5,897 nucleotides of DNA. Source: Candidatus Firestoneibacteriota bacterium (GTDB lineage: Bacteria; JACRDZ01). The notes under the pieces were generated by a model that worked only from the letters and a program-made list of their open reading frames with translations, was not told where the DNA came from and ran no database searches. Shown here piece after piece: positions 1-5,815 of this stretch. The stretch is taken from the NCBI GenBank assembly GCA_016212735.1, contig JACRDZ010000074.1, forward strand, positions 1-5,897, written 5' to 3'. The position numbers and the translations under genes are program-made. How positions within the stretch are numbered: position 1 is the stretch's first letter; every line of letters begins with the position of its first letter.

Positions 1-1058
1 GATTTTAAAACAATCTGTCTTATATGAAACTCCAGACATTCAATAGCATCTTTATCCATTGGGTCCAATAAATAAAGAGTTTTTAATGCTTCTCTTGCAT
101 CCATTATCCAACTGCGTTTAATATATATTTTAGCTAAACCTTTATAAGCTTTTTTATTATCCGGAGCCAATTTTACAACTGCCTTATATTCTGCAAGTGA
201 TTCATCATATTTTCTTTGTTCAAAATATGCCGCAGCAAGATTAACCCTAACTGCTATATTATCCGGTTCATATTTAATAACTTTATTGAATTCTGATATA
301 GCCAAAAGAAATTCACCCTTTAATAAATAAACTAATCCTAAATTAGCATGAACTTCTATATTAGAAGGATTTATAACTGCAGCTTTACTTAAGGCTTTTG
401 TTGCTTTGTCAATATCCCCATTTATATAATATGACATCCCTAGATAATAATATCCATCAAAATGATCCTGTTTTAATTCCACTACTTTTCTTAACGCTTC
501 TATAGTTTCATCAATAAGTTCCATTTCATAATAACACATCCCTAGATAATAATAACTTTCAACATCATAGCTATTCATTTCTACTATTGCTTTAAAATAT
601 TCAGTTGCTTCTTTATATTGCTTATTAGTATAATAAATCACACCAAGTTTCCGGCGTGCTTCAAAATTATTAGGTTCCAATGCCAAAACTTTAATATATT
701 CATCAATTGCATTTAATGTATTATTAATTTTGCAATAAGCATTTGCTAACATAAAATGTGCTCTGGAAAAATCAGGTTTTACATTAATTACTGTTTTAAA
801 AAAGTTTATTGCATCTTCCCATTTTTCCTGTGTATAAAAAATAGAACCCAAAAGAAAATTAGCATCAAAATGATTAGGACTCATTTGAATTACTTCTTTA
901 AAAGAATTTTTAGCTTCTTCTATCTGTCCAAGTTTTAAATATCTATTCCCTGCATTCATTAATGAATCAATACTATCAGCTGTGATATAAGAAAAAAGGA
1001 ATAATATTAATGTAAATATAATAAAAATTAAAATCCTAAATTTTTTTATTAAACACAT
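1..1058 (-). CDS. Secreted or membrane-anchored TPR-repeat protein (C-terminus beyond the window)
   Basis: The frame is open from the ATG at 1058-1056 to the window edge: 352 codons and no stop, so the C-terminus is missing. Residues 1-27 form a signal peptide or N-terminal anchor: a short basic start (MCLIKKFR), about 16 hydrophobic residues, and a possible type I cleavage site after YITA. Export to the periplasm or membrane follows from that. From residue 32 the protein is nine uninterrupted 34-residue tetratricopeptide repeats (32-65, 66-99, and so on to 304-337) plus the start of a tenth. They carry the usual small/aromatic pattern, for example LGxxYY near the start, an A at about position 20 and NP/EPxN near the end. 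TPRs are protein-docking scaffolds; no catalytic domain is visible and the partner is unknown. The Shine-Dalgarno is modest (AAGGGG at 1074-1069, 10 nt from the ATG). The gene lies 122 bp after the glycosyltransferase, with its own strong promoter between them. A role in envelope or polysaccharide assembly is only an inference from position. Confidence 0.9.
   Translation of the reverse strand, partial: MCLIKKFRILIFIIFTLILFLFSYITADSIDSLMNAGNRYLKLGQIEEAKNSFKEVIQMSPNHFDANFLLGSIFYTQEKWEDAINFFKTVINVKPDFSRAHFMLANAYCKINNTLNAIDEYIKVLALEPNNFEARRKLGVIYYTNKQYKEATEYFKAIVEMNSYDVESYYYLGMCYYEMELIDETIEALRKVVELKQDHFDGYYYLGMSYYINGDIDKATKALSKAAVINPSNIEVHANLGLVYLLKGEFLLAISEFNKVIKYEPDNIAVRVNLAAAYFEQRKYDESLAEYKAVVKLAPDNKKAYKGLAKIYIKRSWIMDAREALKTLYLLDPMDKDAIECLEFHIRQIVLK
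434..554. repeat. 19-bp direct repeat one TPR unit apart
   Basis: The 19-mer at 434-452 recurs exactly at 536-554. The offset is 102 bp, which is one 34-codon TPR unit. Both copies encode the YYYLGM segment at the start of TPR 5 and TPR 6 of the protein on the minus strand. Identity at silent positions suggests recent unit duplication or gene conversion rather than only protein-level selection. Elsewhere these two repeats differ in sequence. Confidence 0.8.
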
Positions 1059-1091
1059 TTATGGGTTGCCCCTTATTTAGAATATTTAATC

Positions 1092-1139
1092 AGACAGAAA
1101 TTAAAATTGTCTACTATAGAATAAAACCTTTAGATTCTA
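1092..1139 (-). promoter_or_regulatory. Leader with two short inverted repeats
   Basis: Two inverted repeats lie in the stretch that would be the 5' end of the TPR transcript. One has 6-bp arms (TAGAAT/ATTCTA, 1117-1122 with 1134-1139), the other 5-bp arms (AGACA/TGTCT, 1092-1096 with 1108-1112), and each has an 11-bp spacer. The first covers the predicted start point just after the -10 box, where an operator would sit. The arms are short and AT-rich, so chance is a real alternative. There is no U-run, so they do not look like terminators. Confidence 0.25.
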
Positions 1140-1142
1140 ATC

Positions 1143-1171
1143 ATTATAAATTTTTAAGTTGTTTTTGTCAA
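1143..1171 (-). promoter_or_regulatory. Perfect-consensus sigma70-type promoter for the TPR gene
   Basis: Read on the minus strand, TTGACA occupies 1171-1166 and TATAAT 1148-1143, separated by exactly 17 bp. Both hexamers are full matches to the primary (vegetative) sigma factor consensus. The -35 box begins 9 bp after the stop of the upstream glycosyltransferase gene, so this is a true intergenic site. Transcription would start near 1137-1135, giving a leader of about 78 nt before the ATG at 1058. It suggests the TPR gene is transcribed on its own, possibly strongly, besides any read-through from the operon. Confidence 0.75.
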
Positions 1172-1180
1172 ACTCTCAAA

Positions 1181-2197
1181 TTACAGCATATCTCTTACCT
1201 TAATTTCAATTTCTTCCGCCGTTAACGTGTTCATACATATATGATTATCGCATTCATGTTTCCCACATCTAATGCATGAAACATCTTTTCTTACAACTCT
1301 GTGCTTTGGATCATTCGGCGGAGTCCATCTCCATTCTTCACTTGGGCCATAGATAGTTAAAGTTGGAGTCCCCATAGCAACAGCTATATGCATAGGTCCG
1401 TTATCATTACTTATAAATAAATTTGCCCGTGAAATTAAATATGCCAGGTCTTTTAAATCAAATGGAGGAATTATTTCCGCTTTATTTTTCATAAGGCTGC
1501 AAATTTCATCAATTTCAGCTTTTTCTCCAGGTCCCCAAACAAAAAATATTTTTGCTCTATATTTGTTTATAAGTATATCGCTGAGCTCTGCAAATCCTTT
1601 TTTAGTCCACATCCGTGTTTTACGTCGGCTTGTCGGTGATATTGTTATTATTATATTATCTGAAGTTATTTTAATATCGGAAAGATATTTTTCTACTCTA
1701 TTTTTATTAATTTCCGGAATAATAATTTTATCCAATGATGTATCATCTGACATAACATTAATTTTTTTCAACAGATCAAATTTATAATCAACCACATATT
1801 TTGGAGATTCATCAGGTTCAACTTTGATATTGTATGCCCATGCTCTTCCCCTGAAATTAAATCCAACTTTATATAAAGCACCGCTAAAAGCAGTTATATA
1901 TGCACTTCTGGGGGTTCCAAGAAAATCTAATACAAGATCATAATTACGATTTCGTATATATTTAATAAATTTTAGCTGCCCCTTATATGAACTAGTTTTT
2001 TCTTCTGACATAATAACAATTTCATCAATATTTGAATTACCATAAAGAACATCTGCTGAAATATCATTTGATAAAAAATCAAGCTTAGCTTCTGGGAAAG
2101 CCAGACGCAGAGCTCGTACAACTGGAGTTGTAACAAGAACATCTCCAATCCTGCGTATTTGAATAACCAAGATTCTTTTCGGATTAAGGGCTTGCAT
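1181..2197 (-). CDS. Glycosyltransferase family 9 (ADP-heptose:LPS heptosyltransferase-like)
   Basis: This 338-residue protein has the usual length and two-lobed GT-B layout of family 9 enzymes, which move heptose from ADP-heptose to LPS inner core or a related acceptor on the cytoplasmic face of the inner membrane. The N-terminal acceptor lobe opens with the family signature (KRILVIQIRRIGDVLVTTP, residues 7-25); D19 sits where the catalytic aspartate is known in WaaC/WaaF. The C-terminal nucleotide-sugar lobe has ISPTSRRKTRMW (186-197) and the strongly conserved SNDNGPMHIAVAMGTP (263-278), followed by IYGPSEEWRW. Near the end is a cysteine cluster (C308, C311, C316, C321), of a kind often seen in family 9 proteins. 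The ATG at 2197 is supported by GGAG 5 nt upstream. The gene follows the heptose adenylyltransferase by 28 bp, consistent with ADP-heptose use. Family assignment is firm; donor and acceptor are inferred. Confidence 0.92.
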   Translation of the reverse strand: MQALNPKRILVIQIRRIGDVLVTTPVVRALRLAFPEAKLDFLSNDISADVLYGNSNIDEIVIMSEEKTSSYKGQLKFIKYIRNRNYDLVLDFLGTPRSAYITAFSGALYKVGFNFRGRAWAYNIKVEPDESPKYVVDYKFDLLKKINVMSDDTSLDKIIIPEINKNRVEKYLSDIKITSDNIIITISPTSRRKTRMWTKKGFAELSDILINKYRAKIFFVWGPGEKAEIDEICSLMKNKAEIIPPFDLKDLAYLISRANLFISNDNGPMHIAVAMGTPTLTIYGPSEEWRWTPPNDPKHRVVRKDVSCIRCGKHECDNHICMNTLTAEEIEIKVRDML

Positions 2198-2225
2198 AAA
2201 TTCTCCAATTTATTATTTCTGCCTT

Positions 2226-2696
2226 CTACCTTTCCATCATTTTCTCTATTATTTCTGTAGAAGAATGAGTTTTGATATCACCAACAATAACAACTTTACC
2301 TCCATAGCTTTCTACTACATCGTGCCATGGCACAGAATCTGCTTTATAATCAGTCCCTTTTGCATAAAAATCGGGTTTTAGTTCAAGGAGAAGATTTTTT
2401 GTTGTAGTTTCTTCGTAAATGACCACGAAATCTACAAAGCAAAATGCAGAAAGAATTTCTGCACGTTCATTCTGATTGACATATGGCCGTCCACTGCCTT
2501 TCATGCTTCGTACTGCCTTATCTCCGTTAATACCAACCACAAGGACATCTCCAAATTTTTTAGCTTCTTCCAGATAACGAACATGTCCGACATGTAAACA
2601 ATCAAAACATCCAGCAGCTAAAACAATTTTTTTACCATGTTTTTTAAATTCATCTAAAATTCCGGATAATTTATTCCTTTCAACAAGTTTATTCAT
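2226..2696 (-). CDS. rfaE2: D-beta-D-heptose 1-phosphate adenylyltransferase (RfaE domain II / HldC type)
   Basis: A stand-alone nucleotidyltransferase that would join D-glycero-beta-D-manno-heptose 1-phosphate to ATP, giving ADP-heptose in the cytosol. With the start at 2696 it is 156 residues, about the size of the adenylyltransferase half of bifunctional HldE, and has no kinase domain. Visible motifs are AAGCFDCLHVGHVRYLEEAK (27-46) with the HxGH nucleotide-binding site at H35-H38, the KGSGRPY...ERAEIL block (66-82), KGTDY (113-117), and the C-terminal THSSTEIIEKM (143-153), equivalent to the SSTxI motif of cytidylyltransferase-like enzymes. I chose ATG 2696 over the in-frame ATG at 2714 because AGGA (2706-2703) lies 6 nt before it, while 2714 has no ribosome site. 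The start lies inside the end of the aminotransferase gene (8-bp overlap), implying translational coupling. TagD- or RibF-like relatives share the fold, but the RfaE-type blocks favour heptose. Confidence 0.88.
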   Translation of the reverse strand: MNKLVERNKLSGILDEFKKHGKKIVLAAGCFDCLHVGHVRYLEEAKKFGDVLVVGINGDKAVRSMKGSGRPYVNQNERAEILSAFCFVDFVVIYEETTTKNLLLELKPDFYAKGTDYKADSVPWHDVVESYGGKVVIVGDIKTHSSTEIIEKMMER

Positions 2697-3786
2697 AATT
2701 TTTCCTAATAACATCTGTTATATATTCAATTTCCTCATCTTTTAAAAGCGGTGATGATGGGAGATTTATTCCCTGTGATGAAATTCTTTCAGTAACAGGA
2801 AATTTTTCTCTGGTTTCATAACTTGGCATATTATGTAAAGGATAAAAGAATGGTCTTGTTTCTATTCCAGAGAGATCTAATTTTTTCTGCAATTGAACAG
2901 AATTCATTCCATATTCTTTATTTACAAGTATGCTATACATCCAATATACGTTAAAAGCCCATGATGCTTCAGCTGGTGTAGTTATACCCTGTATATCTTT
3001 TAAGAGTTTATTATAAAGTGATGCAATTTTCCGTTTTCTAGAGATTATTTTATTTATATTTTCCATCTGTGCTACACCTATTGCAGCCTGTATATTAGTC
3101 ATACGATAATTATATCCGATTCTCGGATGCCAATATTTCTTTTTTTCACTCATACCGTGATTACGCAAAAGTTTAGCTTCCTGATAAAGCTTATTACTAT
3201 TTGTTACAAGCATTCCTCCTTCACCAGTTGTAATTATTTTGTTGCCGTAAAAACTGAATGCCCCAAAATCACCAAAGCTTCCAACGCATTTCCCATTAAA
3301 AAGAGCTCCATGTGATTCAGCTGCATCTTCTATGATTTTCAGATTATATTTCCGGCATAATACAACAATTTCCTTCATATTAGCAGGATGCCCATATAAA
3401 TGCACAGGAATTACAGCTTTAGTATTTTTAGTAATTTTCTTTTCCATATCTTTTATATCTATCGTCCATGTTACAGGATCAATATCAACAAAAACCGGTT
3501 TTGCTTTTGCATATGTTACTATATTAGCAGTAGCAACAAAAGTAAGATCCGGGACCAATACTTCATCACCGGATTTAATTCCCAATACCTCTATTGCCAG
3601 ATGAAGAGCTACAGTTCCATTTGAAGTAGCTAAAGCATATTTAGTCCCGCAAAATTTTTTAAACATATCTTCGAATTTTGTCACATAAGTACCAATAGAT
3701 GAAATCCAGTTTGTCTTAATGCAATCAGTAACGTATTTCAATTCGTTTCCACCTAAAAATGGTTCACTTACAGGTATTTTTCTCAT
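2689..3786 (-). CDS. PLP-dependent sugar aminotransferase, DegT/DnrJ/EryC1 family, GDP-perosamine synthase-like
   Basis: A 365-residue, full-length fold-type I aminotransferase acting on a nucleotide-bound 4-keto sugar in the cytosol. PLP residues are visible: SNGTVALHLA (55-64), EDAAESHGA with D154 pairing the pyridine nitrogen, and SFYGNKIITTGEGG (178-191), where K183 is the Schiff-base lysine; ColD-type dehydratases have histidine there. Within the family it reads most like GDP-perosamine synthase (RfbE/Per): PVSEPFLGGNE at the start, KKYWHPRIGYNYRMTN (216-231), AAIGVAQME, IETRPFFYPLHNMPSYE (308-324) and QGINLPSSPLL match that subgroup as I recall it. That enzyme makes GDP-perosamine from GDP-4-keto-6-deoxymannose with glutamate. 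The GDP-mannose dehydratase that would supply it is not in this window. GGAGG 4 nt before ATG 3786 is a strong ribosome site. It starts 24 bp after the GT4 gene and overlaps the adenylyltransferase by 8 bp. Family is certain; the exact sugar is not. Confidence 0.92.
   Translation of the reverse strand: MRKIPVSEPFLGGNELKYVTDCIKTNWISSIGTYVTKFEDMFKKFCGTKYALATSNGTVALHLAIEVLGIKSGDEVLVPDLTFVATANIVTYAKAKPVFVDIDPVTWTIDIKDMEKKITKNTKAVIPVHLYGHPANMKEIVVLCRKYNLKIIEDAAESHGALFNGKCVGSFGDFGAFSFYGNKIITTGEGGMLVTNSNKLYQEAKLLRNHGMSEKKKYWHPRIGYNYRMTNIQAAIGVAQMENINKIISRKRKIASLYNKLLKDIQGITTPAEASWAFNVYWMYSILVNKEYGMNSVQLQKKLDLSGIETRPFFYPLHNMPSYETREKFPVTERISSQGINLPSSPLLKDEEIEYITDVIRKNYE
2703..2706 (-). promoter_or_regulatory. 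Ribosome binding site that fixes the adenylyltransferase start
   Basis: AGGA on the minus strand, 6 nt before the ATG at 2696 and inside the last codons of the aminotransferase gene. The alternative upstream ATG (2714) has no purine-rich site in front of it. This shortens the protein by six residues relative to the longest frame. Confidence 0.7.
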
Positions 3787-3809
3787 TTATCCTCCAGAAT
3801 TATGATGGT

Positions 3810-3836
3810 TCTAGGGTCTAGGGTTTGCTGCAACCC
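3810..3836. repeat. Tandem heptamer (TCTAGGG x2) with adjoining short hairpin
   Basis: TCTAGGG occurs twice in direct tandem (3810-3816 and 3817-3823). The second copy runs into a small inverted repeat, GGGTT/AACCC (3821-3825 with 3832-3836, 6-nt loop). Together they span the stop codon and last codons of the GT4 gene. This GC-rich patch stands out from the AT-rich surroundings. It encodes the terminal GVAANPRP of that protein, which follows where GT4 proteins usually end. It could be a remnant of a dispersed short repeat; no T-run follows, so it is not a convincing terminator. Confidence 0.55.
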
Positions 3837-4986
3837 CAAATCTATATATCTCTTCCAACTCCTTAACCAACATTTCCCATGAATATCTCTTTCTTACAAG
3901 TTTCTGTCCATTTTTACCAAGCTCGCATCGAAATTTATTATCTTTAACTAGCTTGATAATTCCTTTTGCCAGAGTCTCAACATCATCAATTGATACAAGA
4001 ATAGCATTTTTACCATTTTTTAATCCGTCCGGCAAACATTTATCAGGAGGGAAAGTTGTAATTGCTGGAATTCCATGCTCCAGAACTGACCAGAAACTGC
4101 TTCTCTTTCCCGAAATCCCATCACGAAACGGCATAACAGACGCATCTGCACAAAGAATATATGAAGAAACCACCGTATCATTTACATATCCTGCCCATAT
4201 AACATTATTTTCTAAATTTAACTCTCTGGAAAGATTCTTTAAATCTGCAAAATATTTACCTAGACTGGAATGCTTGCCATCATGAAGTTCTCCAATAATT
4301 AATAATTTAACTGAAAAACCGTTATCTATAACAAGACGCAAAGAATGAAAAGTATGTTCAAATCCTTTATTCTGATTAATAAAACCAAAATTAATAAGTA
4401 AAAAATCATCACTGGATACATTAAATTTTTCACGAAATTTTTTTCTGTTTATTCTCAATTTTGGGTCATAAATTATATTAGGTCTGTCATAAACTTTAAA
4501 CAATTTATTTTTTACATCCGGGAATTTATTTAAAACCAGATTAAGATCTAAATCAGTTGTTACAGTAATAGCATCACTATATGTCACCAACCTCTCAACA
4601 TTAAGTACACCTGATGAAGTATCAAGATCAAAACCTGCCAGTGATATAACTATTTTTACTTTAGAAAAATATTGTTTAATCATAAAAGGTAGTTCACTGA
4701 CTTTATTAATTTCAGGAAAATCTTCTTCATGATACTGAATGTGAATAACATCCGGGATTTCTTTTTTCATTAACTCTAAAAAATTTTGATTTTCATTTGC
4801 ATCCCAGTTTACCATTATACGGTAAATATGAGGATCGTTTTTAACTCCAGGTTCATCAAGTTTAGTTGTAATTATATATGGTTTTACTTTTGTTATTTCT
4901 TTTAAATAGTAATAAAGTTTTTCAGCATAGTCAGCCATACCACATCTAGTAGGAGGGTAATTTGCTGATAATAAAAATAATTTCAT
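3811..4986 (-). CDS. GT4-like glycosyltransferase (group 1, GT-B fold)
   Basis: A 391-residue retaining-type glycosyltransferase, expected to work at the cytoplasmic face of the inner membrane on a lipid-linked or growing glycan. The N-terminal lobe begins with SANYPPTRCGMADYAEKL (7-24), a typical family opening with a glycine-containing acceptor-side loop. The C-terminal donor lobe has LLINFGFINQNKGFEHTFHS (196-215), KLLIIGE (227-233), NNVIWAGYVND (260-270), and the donor-site region SGKRSSFWSVLEHGIPAITT (292-311) with E303 in the position expected for the EX7E-type acidic residue; the first acid of the motif is not evident. It ends with a GT4-type ETLAKGII and a C-terminal helix (YSWEMLVKELEEIY). 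Sugar specificity cannot be read. The last eight residues (GVAANPRP) come from a small DNA repeat and are probably dispensable. ATG 4986 has GGAG 5 nt upstream and overlaps the stop of a glycosyltransferase relic by one base (TAATG). The perosamine-synthase-like gene follows 24 bp later. Confidence 0.88.
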   Translation of the reverse strand: MKLFLLSANYPPTRCGMADYAEKLYYYLKEITKVKPYIITTKLDEPGVKNDPHIYRIMVNWDANENQNFLELMKKEIPDVIHIQYHEEDFPEINKVSELPFMIKQYFSKVKIVISLAGFDLDTSSGVLNVERLVTYSDAITVTTDLDLNLVLNKFPDVKNKLFKVYDRPNIIYDPKLRINRKKFREKFNVSSDDFLLINFGFINQNKGFEHTFHSLRLVIDNGFSVKLLIIGELHDGKHSSLGKYFADLKNLSRELNLENNVIWAGYVNDTVVSSYILCADASVMPFRDGISGKRSSFWSVLEHGIPAITTFPPDKCLPDGLKNGKNAILVSIDDVETLAKGIIKLVKDNKFRCELGKNGQKLVRKRYSWEMLVKELEEIYRFGVAANPRP

Positions 4987-5105
4987 TATAACTCCATTGC
5001 TTCTGCTAAAGCTTGTTCATTTTCTGGTGGTACAAGTATGCCATTTTCACTGTTTTTAATCAATTTTTGATTTAAAAAATCATATAGTACGTATTTTACT
5101 GAAAT
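4986..5105 (-). pseudogene. C-terminal relic of a second GT4-type glycosyltransferase
   Basis: A 39-codon open stretch between the stop at 5108-5106 and the TAA at 4988-4986, with no credible start of its own. Its second half reads KNSENGILVPPENEQALAEA, almost the textbook donor-lobe motif that GT4 proteins carry about 70-80 residues before their C-terminus. The frame stops right after ALAEAMEL, where a complete enzyme would continue with a helix of some 50 residues, and the upstream part is lost or unrecognisable. The intact neighbour has a clearly different version (KNGKNAILVSIDDVETLAKG), so this is not a simple duplicate of it. The stop shares one base with the neighbour's ATG, and the neighbour's ribosome site is formed by the relic's last codons, suggesting the two genes were once coupled. 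It lies directly downstream of the STAND relic. Confidence 0.7.
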
Positions 5106-5137
5106 TTACTTAATTTGAAAGCAAAATCTGTATCAGC

Positions 5138-5362
5138 TTATTGCCTATACATATTAAATGCCTGTGCCGGGATTTGCGCTAAACCTTTCGAATATCCAAG
5201 ATATAGAAATGCTTTTCGCGAACATGCCAGAATTTTATTATGTTTTATACTTGCCCATTCATTTTTTGGCAATAAATTCATTGAATAAAATATATCCCCT
5301 GTCTCTATATCCCAGATGCGGATTGTGTTATCCCATAAATTTACATGCGCCAAATCCTGCAA
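5138..5362 (-). other. STAND relic, segment 4 (last WD40 repeat and C-terminal tail)
   Basis: From about 5338 the frame reads WDNTIRIWDIETGD, a canonical end of a WD40 blade. It is followed by the tail LLPKNEWASIKHNKILACS and AFLYLGY, a pattern (LPxNEW...CSxxAxxYL) often found after the last blade in large WD40-containing ATPase or caspase-like proteins. The residues before the blade in this frame do not look like WD40 sequence, so the earlier blades are missing. The protein ends at TAA 5140-5138. Confidence 0.7.
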
Positions 5363-5558
5363 AATCAGTATATGAATTATTAAAATCTACTTCTTCTAAA
5401 TCAGAAAGTCCAAAAGAGGAATATTTCAGATTAGCATTTTTAAAATTTACTGCTTTCATATTACATTTTATTAATATAGCACCCTGTAGGTTGCCATGTT
5501 CAAAAATCACTCCCTCTAAAAATACATTTTCTAAATTAGCTCTGATTAATTTTGTGTT
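5328..5558 (-). other. STAND relic, segment 3 (about 14 pentapeptide repeats)
   Basis: From 5543 the frame divides cleanly into five-residue units with L, F or M at the fourth position: RANLE, NVFLE, GVIFE, HGNLQ, GAILI, KCNMK, AVNFK, NANLK, YSSFG, LSDLE, EVDFN, NSYTD, FAGFG, ACKFM. Pentapeptide repeats form a right-handed quadrilateral beta helix. The stop at 5330-5328 follows directly on the last unit, and the next domain continues in another frame. Confidence 0.8.
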
Positions 5559-5815
5559 TCAATAGATAATATTGGTAAGCTTAGAACTTCCGGTTTTCCC
5601 TGACTCAATCCTTTTACAATGTGTCTTGCCAGGAAAAACTCCTGTAAAGATGTATGTGCAAAATGAAAATTATTTCCTCCATCCCGTATTAAAAATGTTG
5701 ATGTGCGGATATCGCTTTCAATTGTTGCTTTTAAAATATTTTCATAACTGGTTTTATATTTGCTGTCCACCTCATTATCAACCCAATCCTCCAGCATATC
5801 AACATTGAGCTTTTG
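5546..5815 (-). other. STAND relic, segment 2 (C-terminal part of NACHT module)
   Basis: The frame runs from the stop at 5818-5816 to TAA 5548-5546. It contains VDMLEDWVDNE and, at 5662-5633, FAHTSLQEFF, the very typical NACHT sequence FxFxHxSxQEFFxA at the end of the ATPase module. It ends with LPILSIETQN, matching the start of the ETxxF-type region that normally continues for a helix or more. The P-loop and Walker B would lie upstream and are not seen. Confidence 0.75.

Noticed and set aside
756..938. A 60-codon plus-strand open frame rich in F, K and I
   Set aside because: It is the complement of the TPR coding sequence, which is continuous through this region. Low-complexity composition is expected from AT-rich antisense.
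1972..2208. A 78-codon minus-strand frame overlapping the 5' part of the family 9 gene
   Set aside because: It is an alternative frame of the same DNA. The family 9 frame has the conserved N-terminal signature and a ribosome site at the right distance.
3821..3836. Hairpin at the end of the GT4 gene as a Rho-independent terminator
   Set aside because: The stem is only 5 bp and no T-run follows on the transcribed strand. A strong ribosome site for the next gene follows within 30 bp, which points to read-through.
3953..4285. A 110-codon plus-strand open frame opposite the GT4 gene
   Set aside because: It is a shadow of a well-supported glycosyltransferase frame with canonical motifs; no independent coding signal.
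5026..5055. Promoter-like pair TTGATT / CATACT with 17-bp spacing and a TG extension upstream of the GT4 gene
   Set aside because: Each box matches only four of six positions and lies inside the glycosyltransferase relic's coding sequence. In AT-rich DNA such matches are common, so I do not call it.
5096..5140. Thirteen further codons (ADTDFAFKLSKFQ) in frame after the WD40 tail stop
   Set aside because: They might be a former extension read before the TAA arose, but the stretch is too short and carries no motif to support it.
5158..5565. A 135-codon open frame on the plus strand opposite the STAND relic
   Set aside because: It is antisense to the pentapeptide and WD40 sequence. Its translation has no domain pattern and it has no ribosome site. 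The minus-strand frames carry clear repeat periodicity.
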